The notes beneath the pieces were generated by a model. The model was given only the letters and a program-made list of their open reading frames with translations, did not search any database and was not told the DNA's origin. This document shows positions 38,017-46,770 of a stretch of DNA of 64,000 nucleotides, one piece after another. The first letter of the stretch is position 1; every line of letters begins with the position of its first letter. Made by a program: the position numbers and the translations under genes. The stretch is from Rhizobiaceae bacterium (GTDB lineage: Bacteria > Pseudomonadota > Alphaproteobacteria > Rhizobiales > Rhizobiaceae). The stretch is taken from positions 1 through 64,000 of the forward strand of contig JAEPQK010000006.1 of assembly GCA_017640615.1 (NCBI GenBank), read 5' to 3'.

Positions 38017-40028
38017 CCGTCCTCATTGCCACCAGCTTCACTAAATCACTTGCCAAGCTCACCGGTCAGGAGCAATCGGCGGCCAAGGTCACAGCGTTCG
38101 ACATCCAGCAGAATCCCGATAGCCCGGGCCTGTCGCTGCACCGGATCGACAGGTGCCGGGATCCCGATTTCTGGACTGCGCGCGTTAACAGGGACATTCG
38201 CATAGTTCTGCACAAGCGCGGCGGCAGCACAGCACTGGTCTATGTCGGGCATCACGACGATGCCTACGACTGGGCGGCGCGACATCGTCTCGATCAGCAT
38301 CCGACGACGGGCGCGGCACAGATCGTCGAGATACGCGAGACAGTCGAGGAGATCGTCGTTCGCCGCTATGTCGAGGAGGCGGTGAAGAAGCCGCCGATTT
38401 TCGCAAGCGAGACCGCGGAGACACTGCTCAGCTGGGGTGTGCCCGAAGACTGGCTCGACACGGTGCGTCAGGCGACCGAGGACACCGTGCTCGACATTGC
38501 CGGCCACCTGCCTGATGAAGCCCAGGAAGCATTGCTGGCGGCCGCGGTGGGCGAGACGCCGACCATCCGGCTCCAGACAGTGGAGGAGGGTGGCTACAGC
38601 CATCCAGATGCGCTTCGTCGTTTCATGATCATAGGCGACGAAGCCGAGCTCGCAGCCGCTCTCGATGCCCCTTGGGACGACTGGGCGATCTTTCTCCATC
38701 CGGCGCAGCGCGAATTCGTCGATCGGGACTTCAATGGCCCAGCTCGCGTCATCGGGTCGGCGGGAACGGGAAAGACGGTCGTTGCTCTGCACCGCGCCGT
38801 GCGGCTGGCAGGCGATGATCCCGATCATCGCGTGCTGTTGACCACCTTCTCGGGGGAGCTCGCCGAAGGCCTCGCCAACAAGCTCGCGCGGCTCACGGGC
38901 GCGCGGCCGGACATTGCCGCCCGCATCACCGTCGGCACATTGGCCGAGATTGCGCAACGGCTGGCAAAAGAGCAGCCAGGGCACGCGAATATTGCTTCGG
39001 ATGCGGAGGTAGTCTCGCTCCTGAACGATGCCGTCATCGCGGAAGGAACAGCCGTCGCTCCAGGGTTCATCCTCGAGGAATGGCGCCTCATCGTGGATGC
39101 CTGGGACGTGCGCGACGCGGAAACCTACCTCGATCTCCCACGGCTTGGACGGAAGGTGCGCATGGCTGCTTCGCGCCGGGACGAGGTCTGGCGTGTTTTC
39201 GCGCGCGTGCGCGCCGTTCTCGACGCGCAGGGTAAGGAAACCGAGGCGGGTCTCATGCATCGGCTGGCGCGCGAGATTTCCAATACGCCCTTCACGCATG
39301 TCGTGGTTGACGAAGCACAAGACATCTCCGTGCCGGAACTTCACTTCGTCGCGGCTCTCGCCGGCGGCCGGCCGAACGGTCTCTTCTTCGCCGGAGACAT
39401 CGGACAGAGAATTTTCCGTTCGCCATTTCCTTGGAGGGCCGCAGGTGTCGATATTCAAGGTCGATCGCGCAGCCTCAAAGTGAATTATAGGACCTCGCAT
39501 CAGATCAGATCGAAGTCGGACATACTGCTTCCGCCGCGCCTGCTCGAGGCAGACGGTGGCGAAGACAACAGGTGGGGCGTGTCGTCGGTGTTTCACGGTC
39601 CCCTGCCAGAGCTTCGCTTGTTTGAAGGACCGGAGGACGAAATCGCTTCTGTCAGCGCCTGGATCGATGACTGCCTGAGCAGTGCGATTGCACCGGAAAC
39701 GATCGCCGTGCTAGTTCGATCTGAAGCTGAAATGCCGCGTGCGCGAAAAGCTATCGCCGCGTCAAAGAACGACCGTGTGGTCGCCGCTCTCATGCACGAT
39801 GCCAAGGGACGGGAATTCCGCGCGGTCGCCGTGATAGCGTGTGATACCGACGTCCTTCCCAGCGAGAAGCGTTTATTGGAAGCGTCCGATGAGCGGGCGC
39901 TCAAGGAAATCTACGACACCGAGCGCCACTTGCTCTATGTGGCGGCCACTCGCGCCAGGGAACGACTCTGGATATCGGCAAGCGGAACACCTTCGGAGTT
40001 TCTGGCCGATTTGGGACTCGGGGAATAA
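38013..40028 (+). CDS. UvrD/Rep-type helicase with N-terminal RelE/ParE-like domain
   Basis: GSAGTGKTVVALHRAV (Walker A), VVVDEAQDIS, LYVAATRARERLWIS (motif VI); N-terminus KSLAKLTGQ...DPDFWTARVNRDIRIVLHKRGGSTALVYVGHHDDAYDWAARHRL is RelE-like; ATGA overlap with DUF4357 gene. Confidence 0.85.
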   Translation: MTVLIATSFTKSLAKLTGQEQSAAKVTAFDIQQNPDSPGLSLHRIDRCRDPDFWTARVNRDIRIVLHKRGGSTALVYVGHHDDAYDWAARHRLDQHPTTGAAQIVEIRETVEEIVVRRYVEEAVKKPPIFASETAETLLSWGVPEDWLDTVRQATEDTVLDIAGHLPDEAQEALLAAAVGETPTIRLQTVEEGGYSHPDALRRFMIIGDEAELAAALDAPWDDWAIFLHPAQREFVDRDFNGPARVIGSAGTGKTVVALHRAVRLAGDDPDHRVLLTTFSGELAEGLANKLARLTGARPDIAARITVGTLAEIAQRLAKEQPGHANIASDAEVVSLLNDAVIAEGTAVAPGFILEEWRLIVDAWDVRDAETYLDLPRLGRKVRMAASRRDEVWRVFARVRAVLDAQGKETEAGLMHRLAREISNTPFTHVVVDEAQDISVPELHFVAALAGGRPNGLFFAGDIGQRIFRSPFPWRAAGVDIQGRSRSLKVNYRTSHQIRSKSDILLPPRLLEADGGEDNRWGVSSVFHGPLPELRLFEGPEDEIASVSAWIDDCLSSAIAPETIAVLVRSEAEMPRARKAIAASKNDRVVAALMHDAKGREFRAVAVIACDTDVLPSEKRLLEASDERALKEIYDTERHLLYVAATRARERLWISASGTPSEFLADLGLGE

Positions 40029-40083
40029 ATCTCCGCATCGCCGGCTACAAGGTTGCTATAATGAGTTGCGAAAGGAATTTCGC

Positions 40084-40350
40084 ATGTCATATTCGACCAT
40101 TCAGCTCATTCACGCACTGCCGCCTTCCGAGCGTCGCTGTTTCGACAGAAAGGAAGCGGCCAGCTACGTCGGTGTCAGCCCGAACACACTGGACCGTTTG
40201 GTTCGTCAGGGGTTATTGCCGTCGCCCATCAAATGGTGCGGTCGCAAGGTCTGGGATCGCAATGCGCTCGACCTAGCCATCGCTTCCGCGGCGAATACGC
40301 CGACAAAAGGCACTTCCAACGAAATTGATCGCATTCTTGGCGTGTCATGA
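40084..40350 (+). CDS. AlpA/excisionase-like HTH protein
   Basis: CFDRKEAASYVGVSPNTLDRLVRQGLLPSPIKWCGRKVWDRNALD (MerR/AlpA type HTH); ATGA overlap with integrase. Confidence 0.75.
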   Translation: MSYSTIQLIHALPPSERRCFDRKEAASYVGVSPNTLDRLVRQGLLPSPIKWCGRKVWDRNALDLAIASAANTPTKGTSNEIDRILGVS

Positions 40351-41432
40351 AGGTCAAGCTTCCGACTTACACGCAAGAAGTCTGCAAGCGCGGCCGCATC
40401 TACTACTATTACCGGCGCGGCAAGTTCCGGATGAGACTTCCGGGGCGACCGTTCTCGACAGAGTTCATGGACGCTCATTCCGCGGCCGAAGTCGCTTTCA
40501 GGGCGCAAGGTGGCCTTGAAACTGACATCGGTGCCAATCGTCTGAAGCCGGGTTCATTCAACGCGCTGGTGATGTCCTACTATCGATCGGCAGAGTTCCT
40601 CAATCTGAAGCCGATATCACAGCGAACGAACCGCAATGTGATCGAGAAGATTCGGCTTCTGCTTGGTGATGCGCAGGTGTCTAGTTTTCTGCCGCGGCAT
40701 CTTGAGAGGATGATGGCCGAGAAGGCCGACACACCTGATGCCGCCAACCGAATCCGCCGGATGATGAAAATCCTGATGAGGCATGCAATCAGGCTTGGAT
40801 ATCGAAACGATGACCCGACTGCCCGCGTCCCGAAGCTGAAGAATCGTTCGGACGGCTACAAGACCTGGAGCGAAGACGAGATCGAACAGTTCTATGCAGC
40901 GCACGGGGAGGGGACTCGGGCGCGATTGGCATTCGACCTGATGCTCTATACCGGCCAACGCCGTTCCGATGTAATCCGGATGGGGCACCAGCATATCCGC
41001 AATGGCACACTCGCGATCCGGCAGTCCAAGACCGGCACTGTGGTGGAGATCCCGATTCACCCCCGATTGAAGACGGTGCTCGATAGCTTGTCGCGGGACA
41101 ACCTGACGTTTCTCGTGACCGATCAAGGCAAGCCTTTCTCGCCTGCGGGTTTTGGAAACTGGATCGGAGACTGTGTGCGCAAGGCCGGACTGAGGCAGGG
41201 CCTGGCAAAGGGCGAAAAGGGGCTATCGTCCCATGGGTTGCGCAAGGCCATCTGTAGGCGCTTGGCGGATGCCGGTTGCGATGCGTTGCAGATCATGGCG
41301 ATTACCGGTCATCGCGACATCAAGCAGATCATGGTTTACATCGAAGCGCGCGATCGTAGCAGAGCTGCCGAAGCGGCGATCAGGGCGATTGGAGAGCGTC
41401 CCGGCGGGACAAACAGAGATCAAACAGTGTAA
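40347..41432 (+). CDS. tyrosine-type site-specific integrase
   Basis: YTGQRRSDVIRMGHQHI, SSHGLRKAICRRLADAGCDALQIMAITGHRDIKQIMVYIEARDR; next to tRNA 3' end. Confidence 0.93.
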   Translation: MKVKLPTYTQEVCKRGRIYYYYRRGKFRMRLPGRPFSTEFMDAHSAAEVAFRAQGGLETDIGANRLKPGSFNALVMSYYRSAEFLNLKPISQRTNRNVIEKIRLLLGDAQVSSFLPRHLERMMAEKADTPDAANRIRRMMKILMRHAIRLGYRNDDPTARVPKLKNRSDGYKTWSEDEIEQFYAAHGEGTRARLAFDLMLYTGQRRSDVIRMGHQHIRNGTLAIRQSKTGTVVEIPIHPRLKTVLDSLSRDNLTFLVTDQGKPFSPAGFGNWIGDCVRKAGLRQGLAKGEKGLSSHGLRKAICRRLADAGCDALQIMAITGHRDIKQIMVYIEARDRSRAAEAAIRAIGERPGGTNRDQTV

Positions 41433-41497
41433 ACTCGGGGCCGCAGTTTACAATCGCGTTTCTTAAGCTACTGATTTTCATCAATATTTTGGAAAGC

Positions 41498-41573
41498 TGG
41501 CACGCCCAACGGGACTCGAACCCGTGTTTCCGCCGTGAAAGGGCGGCGTCCTAGACCGCTAGACGATGGGCGC
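41498..41573 (-). tRNA. tRNA-Glu (anticodon TTC)
   Basis: Reverse complement GCGCCCATCGTCTAGCGGTCTAGGACGCCGCCCTTTCACGGCGGAAACACGGGTTCGAGTCCCGTTGGGCGTGCCA folds as cloverleaf; loop CTTTCAC, CCA encoded. Confidence 0.95.
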
Positions 41574-41645
41574 GCGGAACGGAGCGCTTATAACAGCTTC
41601 GCCTTGGCCGGCAACCCGGAAAGCCCGCTCAATGTGAAGATTTTT

Positions 41646-42926
41646 CTACTTTCTTTTGCGCCGGCGGCAGCGCCAGTTCCAATCGCGCTCTGGACCCACG
41701 TCGATATGGACCGATTTGGTGTGACAATAGGTGCCAACGCCTCCGCGGCCGGGCATGGAGCGCAGGAACTGCGCAAGCTCCCACTTGCCGATATTTTCGA
41801 CCTGAATATCGGCTGCGGCGCAGAACATGTGCAAAGAATTGCGCGAGCCGCGCGCCCGGCGGTTGTGTTGCGGGCTTCGATAGCCCGAGGTGACAACGAC
41901 CTTTTCGCCATAATGGCGCTCGACAGCCTTGAGCACACGCACCAGCGACGGTTTGAGGCAGCCGACGTCGACGCGGTCGGTCTGGATCATAAGGCCATTG
42001 GGCGCCAGCCGCGCGAAGCCGGGCGCCAGGGCGAGCTCGACATCGCTGTTTTCATTGATGTCGATATCGCTGTCGTCGGTCGAGCCCGACTTGCGCCGTA
42101 TCTCATAGAGGCTGTCGGAATCACGCACGCCGGGCAGTTTGTCCGTGCCGTAGAAATTGGAAGTGGCGGCTTGTGTTGGCTGCGCGGCTGCGACGACCAC
42201 AGGCTCACGCTTTTTAGCCGGGGTGACCGGCTCGGGCGCGGAAAAGAAGGATGACAGGAAGCCGCGGCGGCGGGCAGGGGCCTGCTGGACGGCCTCCGGC
42301 GGCCGGTTTTCGACATAGGCGGTCGGCTCGGCGACATCGGTCGGATCGACAGCCGCGACCTCGGTGGGTTCGGCCGAGCCTTCGGCTTGCACTTCGTCCG
42401 AAGCAGGTATTTCCGCCTGCGCGACTTGTGCCGGAGGGGCCGGCTGCTGAACATTCGCTGGCGGCGCCTTGCGGTGTTCCGACTTGGCAAACAGCGCTGA
42501 GAAGAAATTGCGGCGGCGCGGTTGGGGCGCTTGTGGCTGAGCGGCTCTTGCCGGCGCTGTCTCCAGATAGGCGCCGTCGGCGCCCATGCGCGTTGCCAGG
42601 GTCGCGTCGTCGGCGGTGGGGACAGCGGCTGCAAACTGCGTTTCGCCGCCGGATACAACCGCCGGTTCGCTGCCATCCGCAGGTGCTGGATTCGAAGCGA
42701 CCTGCTCGGGTAGCGCCGGATCGTCTTCCGAGACGATGAATTGCTGTTCGGCGGAAGCGGCCTGCGCGTCGGCGACCTTCTGCTGCTGATAGCCGGGCTG
42801 AGCTACGAGACCAAGCTGCGAAAACGGATCGGACGACGTGCTGCAGGAGGCCAGCAGCAAACCTGCCAGCCCCGCAGCGCCCGCATAAGTGACGAATTCC
42901 AACCTACGAAAGGCCGGCGTTGACAT
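41646..42926 (-). CDS. DUF882/YcbK-like M15-type peptidase, lipoprotein with long low-complexity linker
   Basis: Lipobox-like LAGLLLASCSTS; C-terminal VVVTSGYRSPQHNRRARGSRNSLHMFCAAADIQV. Confidence 0.85.
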   Translation of the reverse strand: MSTPAFRRLEFVTYAGAAGLAGLLLASCSTSSDPFSQLGLVAQPGYQQQKVADAQAASAEQQFIVSEDDPALPEQVASNPAPADGSEPAVVSGGETQFAAAVPTADDATLATRMGADGAYLETAPARAAQPQAPQPRRRNFFSALFAKSEHRKAPPANVQQPAPPAQVAQAEIPASDEVQAEGSAEPTEVAAVDPTDVAEPTAYVENRPPEAVQQAPARRRGFLSSFFSAPEPVTPAKKREPVVVAAAQPTQAATSNFYGTDKLPGVRDSDSLYEIRRKSGSTDDSDIDINENSDVELALAPGFARLAPNGLMIQTDRVDVGCLKPSLVRVLKAVERHYGEKVVVTSGYRSPQHNRRARGSRNSLHMFCAAADIQVENIGKWELAQFLRSMPGRGGVGTYCHTKSVHIDVGPERDWNWRCRRRKRK

Positions 42927-43157
42927 GCCGTCAGCCTGCAAGGCGTCTTCCCTTTGCGTTTGTTCTGACCCAAGCGCCTGAGCGCTCAGCAGAGTTTTCT
43001 CGTTGGTTCGGCTGTCGGCAAAATTGCCGGATCATCCCACCAGATTTACGCGCCCCAGTGTCCCGGTGCCCCTTGGTCAAAGCATTCTTGCCGTACATTT
43101 GAGCCGGCGAGGGAAATCACTGAGCGCAAACTATCGAATTGTGCCCGCAACCGCAAA

Positions 43158-44987
43158 TCAAACACGCACCTTTACATATGTGCCCGGTGCGTCGTCCAGA
43201 ACCTCGGTACGTTCGCCTGGAGTTCGCGCGTCAACTCGCTTCTTATCCTGCGATTCGATCCATGCATGCCAGTGCGGCCACCAGGAGCCCGGCGTTTCTT
43301 CGGCTTCTGCCAGCCAGTCCTCGAATTCGCCTTTCACCTTGCCGCCGGTCCAGAACTGATATTTGCCGGCTTTGGGCGGATTCACCACACCGGCAATATG
43401 GCCTGACCCTGCCAGGACGAAATCCACCTTGCCGCCGAAATAGGCGCTGCCGATGAATGCGGATTTCGCCGGTGCGATGTGGTCCTCGCGAGTCGCCAGA
43501 TTGTAGATCGGTATTTTGACGTCGCCCAGCGAAACCGGCTTGCCGCCGAGCTTCATCTTGCCCTTGCTCAGATTGTTTTCGAGGTAGCAATTGCGCAGGT
43601 AGAACGAGTGGTTTGCTGCCGCCATGCGGGTGGAATCGGAGTTCCAGTAAAGCAGGTCGAACGGCATCGGCGCTTTGCCGCGCATATAGTTGTTGACCAC
43701 ATAGGGCCATATGAGCTCGCTCGAGCGCAGCATGTTGAAGGCTGTCGCCATGCGCGTGCCGTCGAGATAACCCTTGTCGTTCATCGCCTTTTCGAGCGCT
43801 GCAATCTGCTCTTCGTCGACGAAGACTTTCAGGTCGCCGGCATGGGTGAAATCCACCTGGGTGGTGAGGAAAGTGGCGGAACGAATGCGGTCGTCGCCAT
43901 CGCGCGCCATCTTGGCCAGTGCCGCGGCAAGCAGTGTGCCGCCGACGCAGTAGCCGATCGCGTTGACCTTGGTGTCGCCGGTCGCTTTCTCGATCGTGTC
44001 GAGGGCGAAATTGAGGCCGAGATTGACGTAGTCGTCCCAGTCCATCTTGCCGTGGCGCTCGTCGGGGTTCGCCCATGAAATTACGAACACCGTGTGGCCC
44101 TGTTCGACCGCCCAGCGGATGAAGGATTTATCCGGGTTGAGATCGAGAATGTAGAACTTGTTGATCCAGGGTGGGCTGATCAGCAGCGGCCGGCGCAGCA
44201 CTTTCTTGGTCGTTGGCGTGTACTGGATGATCTCGACAAGCTCATTGCGCGCCACGACCTTGCCGGGCGTGGTGGCGATGTTTTCTCCGACAGCGAAGCG
44301 TGAGGCATCCGACTGCCGCAACTTCAGTTCGCCGTGGCCCGCCTTGATGTCCTCAGCCAGCATGTTCATGCCGCGCGCCAGGTTCTCGCCGTTGCTCGCA
44401 ACCGTTTCACGGAAAAGCTCCGGGTTGGTCAGCACGAAGTTTGAGGGCGAAAGCGCGTTGGTGATCTGCTTGATGTAGAAGCGGGCCTTGTGACGAGTAT
44501 GCTCGTCGAGCCCCTCGGTTTCTTCCGCGAGTTCAGACGCCCAGCGCGAGGTGACCAGATAGGTTTTCTTCAGGAAATCGAAGAAGGCGTTTTTGGCCCA
44601 TTCGGGATCCTGGAAACGCTTGTCGCCGCGCTCCGGCTCGACTGCCTCGCCGACTTCCTTGCCACTCATCTTCTGGACCGAGTTCGACCAGATCGACATG
44701 TAGTTGGACAGCAGGCGCGTTTGCGCCTCGAGCGCGCGGGACGGGTCGGAGAGCCAGTATTCGGTAAGCTTGGAAAAGGTGCGCACCATGTCGGCGACGG
44801 GATCGGAAACAGTGTCGCGAATCTCGCCCTTTTCGCGCGGCTCCGCCCATGCGGCAGCGGCTTTGCCGGCTTCCTCGACCATGCGGGCGAAATTCAGTGC
44901 GAAACGTTCCGGATCTTTGACGATATATTGTTCGACACCGGCGTTTTCAGCCTTGTCATCTTTGGCCTTTTCGCGCTGGTCGCCCAT
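43158..44987 (-). CDS. phaC: class I poly(3-hydroxyalkanoate) synthase
   Basis: PLLISPPWINKFYILDLNPDKSFIRWAVEQGHTVFVISWANPDERH, GYCVGGTLLAAALA lipase-like box with Cys. Confidence 0.92.
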   Translation of the reverse strand: MGDQREKAKDDKAENAGVEQYIVKDPERFALNFARMVEEAGKAAAAWAEPREKGEIRDTVSDPVADMVRTFSKLTEYWLSDPSRALEAQTRLLSNYMSIWSNSVQKMSGKEVGEAVEPERGDKRFQDPEWAKNAFFDFLKKTYLVTSRWASELAEETEGLDEHTRHKARFYIKQITNALSPSNFVLTNPELFRETVASNGENLARGMNMLAEDIKAGHGELKLRQSDASRFAVGENIATTPGKVVARNELVEIIQYTPTTKKVLRRPLLISPPWINKFYILDLNPDKSFIRWAVEQGHTVFVISWANPDERHGKMDWDDYVNLGLNFALDTIEKATGDTKVNAIGYCVGGTLLAAALAKMARDGDDRIRSATFLTTQVDFTHAGDLKVFVDEEQIAALEKAMNDKGYLDGTRMATAFNMLRSSELIWPYVVNNYMRGKAPMPFDLLYWNSDSTRMAAANHSFYLRNCYLENNLSKGKMKLGGKPVSLGDVKIPIYNLATREDHIAPAKSAFIGSAYFGGKVDFVLAGSGHIAGVVNPPKAGKYQFWTGGKVKGEFEDWLAEAEETPGSWWPHWHAWIESQDKKRVDARTPGERTEVLDDAPGTYVKVRV

Positions 44988-45115
44988 GGTGGCGCCTGTC
45001 CTCCCCAATGTGCTTTTTATTGACATATTACAATGAGAAGTCCCTACACGTCCAACTGCGTCAGCAATTTGACGATGGCTTGAAACGGACTGCCGAAAAG
45101 GACAAGAAACCGGCC

Positions 45116-45433
45116 ATGGCGGCTTCAGCGAACTGGAAGCGTTTGTGCGCGCTCGCACCGGTCCTTGCGATCGCGGCCGGCTGTGTTTCGGCGTCGTTGG
45201 AAGACGCGGTGCCGGGTGCGCGCAACACCGGCAGCTATCCGAACCTCAACATACCGACTCGTGCCGAAACCGAGCAGCTGACCGACGAGGAGGCGTCGGC
45301 GCGGCTCGCGGCGTTACGCGACCAGCGCGCATCGCAAAAGGCACTGCCAACAACTGCAAGCAACGAGGCCGAGAGGCTGAAGAAGCTCAGGCGTAGTCAT
45401 GCCGAGGACACGTTGAAGGAAATCGAGAATTAG
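45116..45433 (+). CDS. small putative lipoprotein
   Basis: ALAPVLAIAAGCVSAS signal/lipobox; no further domain. Confidence 0.6.
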   Translation: MAASANWKRLCALAPVLAIAAGCVSASLEDAVPGARNTGSYPNLNIPTRAETEQLTDEEASARLAALRDQRASQKALPTTASNEAERLKKLRRSHAEDTLKEIEN

Positions 45434-45502
45434 GGGCAGAGCGGCCCGCATCTATCGACCCGCCCGGTGATTGGGTGTATAGCCGCCGCGATCAGCCCAC
45501 CG

Positions 45503-46732
45503 ATGGAAATCACGATGGAAGAGTTTCACAAGGTTCGCCGGCTTCCGCCTTATGTTTTCGAGCAGGTCAACCGGCTGAAGGCGAGCGCGCGGGCCAGTGG
45601 CGCCGACATCATCGATCTCGGCATGGGCAACCCCGACCTGCCGACACCGCAAAGCATAGTGGACAAGCTGTGCGATGTCGTACGCGACCCGCGCACGCAT
45701 CGGTACTCTTCATCGCGCGGTATTCCCGGACTGCGCCGCGCGCAGGCAGCCTATTATGGGCGCCGTTTCGGTGTGAAGCTCGATCCCGAGCGGCAGATCG
45801 TTGCCACCTTGGGATCAAAGGAAGGCTTCGCCAATATGGCGCAGGCGATCACCGCGCCGGGCGATGTCATCTTATGCCCGAACCCAACATATCCGATCCA
45901 TGCCTTCGGCTTCATCATGTCGGGCGGCGTGATCCGCTCCATGCAGGTTGAGCCGGACGAGGGTTTTATTCCCGCCCTTGAGCGCGCGATCAGGCACTCG
46001 ATCCCGAAACCGCTGGCGCTGATCCTCAACTACCCGTCGAACCCGACGGCGCATGTCGCGACACTCGATTTCTTCAAGGATGTTGTGGCGTTCGCGCGCA
46101 AGCACGAGCTGATTCTGCTGTCGGACCTCGCCTATTCGGAAATCTATTTCGACGGCAATCCGCCGCCTTCGGTGCTTCAGGTGCCGGGCGCGATGGATGT
46201 CGCGGTCGAGTTCACCTCGATGTCGAAGACCTTCTCGATGCCGGGATGGCGCATGGGCTTCGCGGTCGGCAATGAACGGCTGATCGCAGCGCTGACGCGG
46301 GTCAAATCCTATCTCGACTATGGCGCCTTCACGCCGATCCAGGTGGCCGCGACGGCCGCGCTGAACTCGGATGGCGCGGAGATTGAAGAAGTGCGCGCGA
46401 TCTATCATCGCCGCCGCGATGTGCTGGTCGATGCATTTGCGCGTGCGGGCTGGCAGGTGCCGGCGCCGGCGGCAACGATGTTTGCCTGGGCGCCGATCCC
46501 GGAGCCTTTCCGGGCAATGGGTTCGCTGGAGTTCTCCAAGCTGCTTGTCGAGAAGGCCGACGTTGCCGTTTCGCCGGGCATCGGCTTTGGCGAACATGGC
46601 GACGAATATGTGCGTATCGCGCTGGTGGAGAATGAGCATCGCATCCGCCAGGCGGCGCGCAACATCAAGCGGTTCCTGGCGTCGGTCGAAACCACGCCGG
46701 ACAATGTGGTGGCGCTCAACGCGCGCCGCTGA
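45503..46732 (+). CDS. class I aminotransferase, LL-diaminopimelate/AlaC-like
   Basis: DIIDLGMGNPDLPTPQSIVDKL, NYPSNPTAHVA, SMSKTFSMPGWRMGFAVGN. Confidence 0.85.
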   Translation: MEITMEEFHKVRRLPPYVFEQVNRLKASARASGADIIDLGMGNPDLPTPQSIVDKLCDVVRDPRTHRYSSSRGIPGLRRAQAAYYGRRFGVKLDPERQIVATLGSKEGFANMAQAITAPGDVILCPNPTYPIHAFGFIMSGGVIRSMQVEPDEGFIPALERAIRHSIPKPLALILNYPSNPTAHVATLDFFKDVVAFARKHELILLSDLAYSEIYFDGNPPPSVLQVPGAMDVAVEFTSMSKTFSMPGWRMGFAVGNERLIAALTRVKSYLDYGAFTPIQVAATAALNSDGAEIEEVRAIYHRRRDVLVDAFARAGWQVPAPAATMFAWAPIPEPFRAMGSLEFSKLLVEKADVAVSPGIGFGEHGDEYVRIALVENEHRIRQAARNIKRFLASVETTPDNVVALNARR

Positions 46733-46770
46733 ATTTTCAGACAGAATGTAAGGAAGGGGACGCCGGGGAT

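Noticed and set aside
38046-39596. 516-aa minus-strand ORF opposite the UvrD-like gene
   Set aside because: Antisense shadow ORF of a high-GC gene; Arg/His-rich translation with no domain, while the plus strand has clear helicase motifs.
1-41497. Second copy of the tRNA-Glu 3' end as attL within the window
   Set aside because: No matching CACGCCCAACGGGACTCGAACC-type segment was noticed by eye; left boundary is left open.
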